Shown here: positions 4,838-8,970 of the stretch, piece by piece
Layout: the number at the start of each line of letters is the position of its first letter
How positions within the stretch are numbered: position 1 is the stretch's first letter
Source of the DNA: JBAZOB01 sp041648895
GTDB lineage: Bacteria > Patescibacteriota > JAHJAL01
DNA length: 8,970 nucleotides
Assembly (NCBI GenBank): GCA_041648895.1
Contig: JBAZOB010000038.1
Location: 1 to 8,970, forward strand
Direction of reading: 5' to 3'
Program-made: the position numbers and the translations under genes
The notes under the pieces: generated by a model
Told to the model about the DNA's origin: nothing
The model's database searches: none
What the model saw: the letters and a program-made list of their open reading frames with translations, nothing else

Positions 4838-6646
4838 GTGAACATCAAAAGTCAATTCAAACGCAGAACTATTAAAACCAAAATTCCTACCGAAACAGAA
4901 AAAAAAGAGCTGGCCGAAAGAGAAAAAAAACTGATCGAAAAACTAAAATCTCACAAAGCCCGCGCCAAATCTATAGTTAGCCCCAACAAAAACTTGAAAA
5001 TCATCGCTGTCGGTGGTTTTGATCGCGTAGGTAAAAATTGTGTCGCCATTGAATATGATCAAGATATAATCATTGTTGATCTCGGTTTTGAATTTCCCTC
5101 CCGCGACATGCTCGGCATTGACTATGTTTTGCCCAACATTTCCTATTTTATCAAGCATAAATCAAAAATCAGAGGCATCATTATCTCTCATGGGCATCTT
5201 GATCACACTGGTGGCATACCTTACCTCTTGCCCAAACTAGGCAATATACCCATTTTCACCACCCGCCTAACCTCAGAATTAATCAAAAAAAGACTGGAAG
5301 AATTCCCCGATATTACCGCTCACATCAAAACTGTCGACCCCAAAGAGCAACTCAAATTAGGTTGTTTCCAAGTTGAATTTTTTCGAGTCAATCACAGCAT
5401 CCCCGACGCCATCAGTATTGTCATTCACACCCCGGAAGGATCAATTGTTTATACCGGAGATTTTAAATTCGACTTCACTCCCGCCACCGACAAAATGGCC
5501 AACTTCCAACGCATTGCTGATATTGGTAAAAAAAACATCCTGGCCCTCATTTCCGAAAGTACCAATGCTCACAAACCCGGCTTTACTATTTCCGAAAAAG
5601 AAATCGGTGAAACTCTAGATATGGCTTTTTCCAAATGTAGAGGACGAATCATTGTCGGCACTTTTTCCTCCCTCTTAAGCCGCATTCAACAAATCATCAA
5701 TTCCGCCCAAAAATACGGCCGTAAAGTTTCTTTTGCCGGCTACAGCATGTTACAAAATTTTGAAATTGCCTCCCGTCTCAAATACTACAACTTGCCCAAA
5801 AATATCCTCATCTCTCCCCGCGAAATCAAAAAATATCCCGACCAGGAAATCGTCGTTATCGCCGCCGGTAGTCAAGGACAAGAAAACTCCGCCATCGGCC
5901 GGATGGCCACCGGCAACCACCGTTTTATCAAACTCAAACGAGGTGACACCGTTATATTATCTTCCCGTCCCATCCCCGGTAACGAAAATTCCGTTTTTAA
6001 TTTAATCGACAATCTCATTCGCCAAGGCGCCAATATTATCCATGACGAAAATATGGACGTCCACACTTCCGGTCACGGCGCCGCCGGTGATCTCAAACTA
6101 ATGATGGCCCTCATTAGTCCTCAATATCTAATTCCCAATCATGGCTCTCTTTATTCACGTTACTGCCATACCAAATTGGGCCAGGACATTGGCCTGCCGG
6201 AGGGAAACACCATTCTCCTCGACAATGGTCAAGTGGCTGAATTTTCTCGTCACCAATTAGTCAGCACTAAAAATAAAATTCCTTCCGGTCAAGTATTTGT
6301 CGACGGTTTGGGCGTCGGCGACGTCGGCAACATTGTCATTCGCGATCGCCAACACCTAGCCGGCGACGGCATTATTGTTATTATTGCCCAAATCAAAACC
6401 GATAACGCTCCCGCTACCAATGAAGACATCGACATCATTTCACGGGGTTTTGTCTATATGAAAGAAGCCGATCCTCTGATCAACAAAATCCGAGCCAATA
6501 TTATTGCCATTATCAACCGCCGAGCCGAGAATACTCAGGTTGACCTGAATCAAATCCGCAATGACCTGCGGGAAGAAATCGGCGAATTCGTTTTCCAGGC
6601 TACCCAAAGACGCCCCATGATTATTCCTGTTACAATAGAAGTATAA
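4838..6646 (+). CDS. rnj: ribonuclease J
   Basis: Metallo-beta-lactamase/beta-CASP ribonuclease acting on RNA 5' ends and internally, in mRNA decay and rRNA maturation. The 602-residue protein starts at GTG 4838, the first usual start codon after an in-frame TAA at 4823. Residues 1-51 form a Lys/Arg/Glu-rich, probably flexible or helical extension. The catalytic domain begins at LKIIAVGG (53-60) and has the zinc motif HGHLDH (118-123), H186 in VNHSIPDA, D208 in YTGDFKFD, and VHTSGHG (408-414) of the beta-CASP part. Further family blocks are ALISESTNAHKPGFT, AAGSQGQ, SSRPIPGNE and FVDGLGVGDVGNIVIRDR. The C-terminus ends RRPMIIPVTIEV, as usual for RNase J. PNHGS replaces the commoner P-V-H-G-E, a small deviation. 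There is no Shine-Dalgarno site. It sits 20 bp after udg and 5 bp before ftsK, indicating an operon. With PNPase encoded upstream, the main RNA-decay enzymes are neighbours. Confidence 0.96.
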   Translation: MNIKSQFKRRTIKTKIPTETEKKELAEREKKLIEKLKSHKARAKSIVSPNKNLKIIAVGGFDRVGKNCVAIEYDQDIIIVDLGFEFPSRDMLGIDYVLPNISYFIKHKSKIRGIIISHGHLDHTGGIPYLLPKLGNIPIFTTRLTSELIKKRLEEFPDITAHIKTVDPKEQLKLGCFQVEFFRVNHSIPDAISIVIHTPEGSIVYTGDFKFDFTPATDKMANFQRIADIGKKNILALISESTNAHKPGFTISEKEIGETLDMAFSKCRGRIIVGTFSSLLSRIQQIINSAQKYGRKVSFAGYSMLQNFEIASRLKYYNLPKNILISPREIKKYPDQEIVVIAAGSQGQENSAIGRMATGNHRFIKLKRGDTVILSSRPIPGNENSVFNLIDNLIRQGANIIHDENMDVHTSGHGAAGDLKLMMALISPQYLIPNHGSLYSRYCHTKLGQDIGLPEGNTILLDNGQVAEFSRHQLVSTKNKIPSGQVFVDGLGVGDVGNIVIRDRQHLAGDGIIVIIAQIKTDNAPATNEDIDIISRGFVYMKEADPLINKIRANIIAIINRRAENTQVDLNQIRNDLREEIGEFVFQATQRRPMIIPVTIEV

Positions 6647-6651
6647 ATAAT

Positions 6652-8790
6652 ATGACGAAAAAAAGGAAAAAGACGATCCGTTTCGAAAAGATCAAATTGG
6701 ATCTTGATCTCAATCCCGACACCAGTCGAGAAATTATTGCCTTTATTATTGGCATCGTCGCTCTTTTCTTCATCCTCAGTTTTATCGGCCAATTGGGAAT
6801 AGTTGGGCAAGTCACCAAAACCCTCTTACAAATTGCCTTTGGCTTGATCGCCTATCTTATCCCCGTGGTTCTTATTTATTATGGCGGGAGCATTCTCGTA
6901 CCCCACAAATTTACCATTCACACGCGCCAAACAATCAGTGTCATTATTATTTTAATCGCGGCTCCCGGATTACTCTCACTTGTTTTTCCCAAAAATGGAA
7001 TAACCGACGCCGGCGGCTATATTGGCTATGGTTTAATATTTCTCTGCGAAAAAATTATTGGCCAAAGCGGTACTCTCATCCTGGTTATTACCTTATTACT
7101 GATTGCCTTTCTATTATTCTTCAACACTTCCCTCTCTCACACCTGGCAAAATATCCGGTCTCTCTTCCCCCGGCAAAAAACATCATCATTTCCCACCAGT
7201 AATTCCGGAGAAAATAAAATCCAAATTAACTCCTTCCGCACCCAGCAGGAACAGATAGCCAATGAAAATAATGAAGCCGAAAATACCACCGTACCAACCA
7301 AGCCAACCAAAACCGAAATCAAAATCCCCACCTCGTCCCTGGCCACTCCTGAAGTCAAGACCGACTCGGAAATTGACATTGACTGGCAACTTCCACCACT
7401 TTCTCTCCTGGAAGAATCAAAGATAGAAATACAAAGCGGTAACATTGATCAAAATATTAAAATTATCGAAAGTACCCTACGTGAATTCGCCATCGATATT
7501 GAAATGAAAGACGTCAATATTGGGCCCACCGTCACTCAATACACATTCAAACCTCCCACAGGCGTCAAGCTAACCAAAATTACCTCCCTCCAAAACGACC
7601 TGGCCCTGGCCCTCGCCGCTCATCCCATCCGCGTCGAAGCCCCCATTCCCGGCAAAGCGCTAGTCGGCATCGAAATCCCCAATAAAAAACCTGCCCCGGT
7701 TCGACTCAAGGAAATTCTCGAATCTCCCACCTACAAAGAACATAAAAATATCATCCCCATCCCCCTTGGTCGCAACATTGCCGGCCTACCAGTTATTGAC
7801 GATCTCACCAAAATGCCGCACCTGCTCATTGCCGGCGCCACCGGTTCCGGTAAAAGCGTTCTCATCAACGTCGTCCTGCTCAACATCCTTATGAACTACA
7901 AACCCGACCAAATCAAATTAATCTTGGTTGATCCCAAACGAGTTGAGCTTTCTTCTTACAATCATCTCCCCCACCTTCTTACCCCGGTGGTTACCGAAGC
8001 CAAAAACGCTCTAGCCGCTCTCAAATGGGGTTTAAGCGAAATGAATGAAAGATACAAGCTGCTTTCTGAGCATAAATCTCGTAATATTGCCACCTATAAC
8101 CAAAAAAATCCCCAACACAAACTACCATATATTATAATAATAATAGACGAACTAGCTGACCTAATGATGACCTCCGGCAACGAAATCGAAACCACCATTT
8201 GCCGATTAGCCCAAATGGCCCGCGCTACCGGCATTCACCTCCTTATCGCCACCCAAAGACCCTCCGTAGATGTTATTACCGGACTAATTAAAGCCAACAT
8301 CGCCACTCGTATTGCTTTTGCCGTGGCTTCCCAAATTGATTCTCGCACCATCCTCGATGGCGCCGGCGCCGAAAAATTACTTGGCAAAGGTGATATGCTT
8401 TACATCTCTCGTGAAACCGGCAAACCCATCCGTATTCAAGGCGTCTATGCCTCCGACCAAGAGATCGATTCCATCACTCAATTTTGGCGCAATGAAGGTC
8501 CTCCTCCCGATTACCTCGACCAGCTCTTCACCAATAATCAAACAGAAAAAAGTGAAACTGTTAGTGCCAATTGGCCAGATGTTGATGATAACTTAATCAA
8601 CGAAGTTGTTGAACTAGTTCTTTCCACTCAACAAGCTTCCGCCTCCTATCTCCAAAGAAAACTAAAAATTGGTTACGCCCGCGCCGCCCGCTTAATTGAC
8701 ATCCTCGAAACCAAAAAAATCATCTCCCCCCAAATCGGCAACAAACCCCGGCAGGTCCTCATTAAATCATTGGATGAACTTAAACAATAA
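6652..8790 (+). CDS. ftsK: DNA translocase FtsK/SpoIIIE
   Basis: Membrane-anchored hexameric ATPase that pumps DNA at the division septum during chromosome segregation and, in systems with XerCD, helps resolve dimers at dif. The 712-residue protein has a basic N-terminus (KKRKK), then an N-terminal membrane domain with about four spans (roughly 28-48, 58-83, 94-112 and 139-157) and the GGYIG segment (121-125). A Pro/Thr/Glu-rich linker of about 80 residues follows (165-245). The motor domain has Walker A GATGSGKS (395-402), Walker B IIIIIDE ending D499-E500, and the conserved stretches VDPKRVELSSY and LIATQRPSVDVITGLIKANI. The C-terminal winged-helix gamma domain (about 640-706, ASASYLQRKLKIGYARAARLID) is the part that reads orienting DNA motifs. 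Length and short linker are closer to SpoIIIE than to E. coli FtsK. ATG at 6652 is 5 bp after the rnj stop, with no Shine-Dalgarno site. Confidence 0.97.
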   Translation: MTKKRKKTIRFEKIKLDLDLNPDTSREIIAFIIGIVALFFILSFIGQLGIVGQVTKTLLQIAFGLIAYLIPVVLIYYGGSILVPHKFTIHTRQTISVIIILIAAPGLLSLVFPKNGITDAGGYIGYGLIFLCEKIIGQSGTLILVITLLLIAFLLFFNTSLSHTWQNIRSLFPRQKTSSFPTSNSGENKIQINSFRTQQEQIANENNEAENTTVPTKPTKTEIKIPTSSLATPEVKTDSEIDIDWQLPPLSLLEESKIEIQSGNIDQNIKIIESTLREFAIDIEMKDVNIGPTVTQYTFKPPTGVKLTKITSLQNDLALALAAHPIRVEAPIPGKALVGIEIPNKKPAPVRLKEILESPTYKEHKNIIPIPLGRNIAGLPVIDDLTKMPHLLIAGATGSGKSVLINVVLLNILMNYKPDQIKLILVDPKRVELSSYNHLPHLLTPVVTEAKNALAALKWGLSEMNERYKLLSEHKSRNIATYNQKNPQHKLPYIIIIIDELADLMMTSGNEIETTICRLAQMARATGIHLLIATQRPSVDVITGLIKANIATRIAFAVASQIDSRTILDGAGAEKLLGKGDMLYISRETGKPIRIQGVYASDQEIDSITQFWRNEGPPPDYLDQLFTNNQTEKSETVSANWPDVDDNLINEVVELVLSTQQASASYLQRKLKIGYARAARLIDILETKKIISPQIGNKPRQVLIKSLDELKQ

Positions 8791-8804
8791 CTAACAAGTG
8801 GTTT

Positions 8805-8846
8805 GAATTTCAAATTTCAAATTACGAATTGCGAATGATGAATTTA
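8805..8846. repeat. six tandem AT-rich heptads downstream of ftsK
   Basis: Starting 14 bp after the ftsK stop, 42 bases divide without slippage into six 7-base units (8805-8811 through 8840-8846), all of the form RAATNNN and five of six with RAATT. It is the longest and most regular array of this period-7 family in the window. The 14 bases 8818-8831 are the exact reverse complement of 8-21. No ribosome site or hairpin is apparent within it. Confidence 0.6.
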
Positions 8847-8851
8847 ATTAG

Positions 8852-8970
8852 TCATATATCATTTATTTTAATTATATGGCTAGCCATAAAACTTACCATT
8901 ATTAGACAGATTCACATTAACACCACCGGCAATACATTTGCTGCCATTAATTAAAATAAATGATATATGA
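8852..8970. repeat. long inverted repeat, possibly a second MITE-like element, reaching the window edge
   Basis: Bases 8852-8874 and 8948-8970 are perfect 23-bp reverse complements. After one unpaired T (8875), five more pairs follow (8876-8880 with 8943-8947). The arms enclose 62 nt (8881-8942), and the inner left arm also forms the 12-bp palindrome ATGGCTAGCCAT (8876-8887). Arm and centre sizes resemble the element at 4050-4193, but the sequences are not related by eye. The right arm ends exactly at the window edge, so the outer boundary and any target-site duplication cannot be judged. Alternatives are a strong hairpin ending the ftsK transcript, or the border of a gene beyond the window. 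Confidence 0.6.

Noticed and set aside
7137..7445. Antisense open frames opposite the ftsK linker
   Set aside because: The linker is low-complexity, which keeps the opposite strand open by chance; no start signal or recognisable protein.
1..8970. CRISPR array, tRNA or rRNA genes, or alternative genetic code
   Set aside because: No spaced identical repeats of CRISPR length, no cloverleaf or rRNA sequence recognised, and every gene reads through without in-frame TGA and ends in TAA.

Overview
The window reads as ordinary chromosomal sequence from a small-genome, moderately AT-rich bacterium. Six genes lie on the + strand with short gaps: rpsO, pnp, an unrecognised lipoprotein gene, a family 4 uracil-DNA glycosylase gene, an RNase J gene and an ftsK/spoIIIE-type gene. 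All six end in TAA, and no internal TGA is needed to read them, so the standard bacterial code fits. Only rpsO has a clear Shine-Dalgarno sequence. The weak initiation signals, the lysine-rich N-terminus of RNase J and the AT-rich short repeats between genes would suit a Patescibacteria (CPR) member. That assignment is an inference from style, not from a marker phylogeny.

Layout. 1-105: an AT-rich heptad array, then a good sigma70-type promoter and a ribosome binding site for rpsO (106-375). 376-653: a gene-free stretch holding a perfect 28-bp palindrome and, closer to pnp, an imperfect long hairpin with an alternative pairing partner. 654-2786: polynucleotide phosphorylase. 2796-4007: an Asn/Gln-rich lipoprotein of unknown role. 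4008-4220: a compact MITE-like insertion with 43-bp terminal inverted repeats and abutting 14-bp direct repeats. 4221-4817: uracil-DNA glycosylase. 4838-6646: RNase J. 6652-8790: FtsK. 8791-8970: a run of six heptad repeats followed by a second long inverted repeat that reaches the window edge.

How the genes relate. rpsO-pnp is the classical pairing of a ribosomal protein gene with a 3'-5' exoribonuclease gene. RNase J, a second major RNA-decay enzyme, lies about 2 kb downstream, so most of the window concerns RNA turnover, with one DNA repair gene and one chromosome-segregation gene. udg, rnj and ftsK are separated by only 20 and 5 bp and are probably co-transcribed.

The coding content is conventional. 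The unusual material is non-coding: the MITE-like element, a second palindromic element of similar architecture, a perfect palindrome, a candidate structured pnp leader, and a period-7 AT-rich repeat (core AATT) found at four gene boundaries. No complete new gene system was found.
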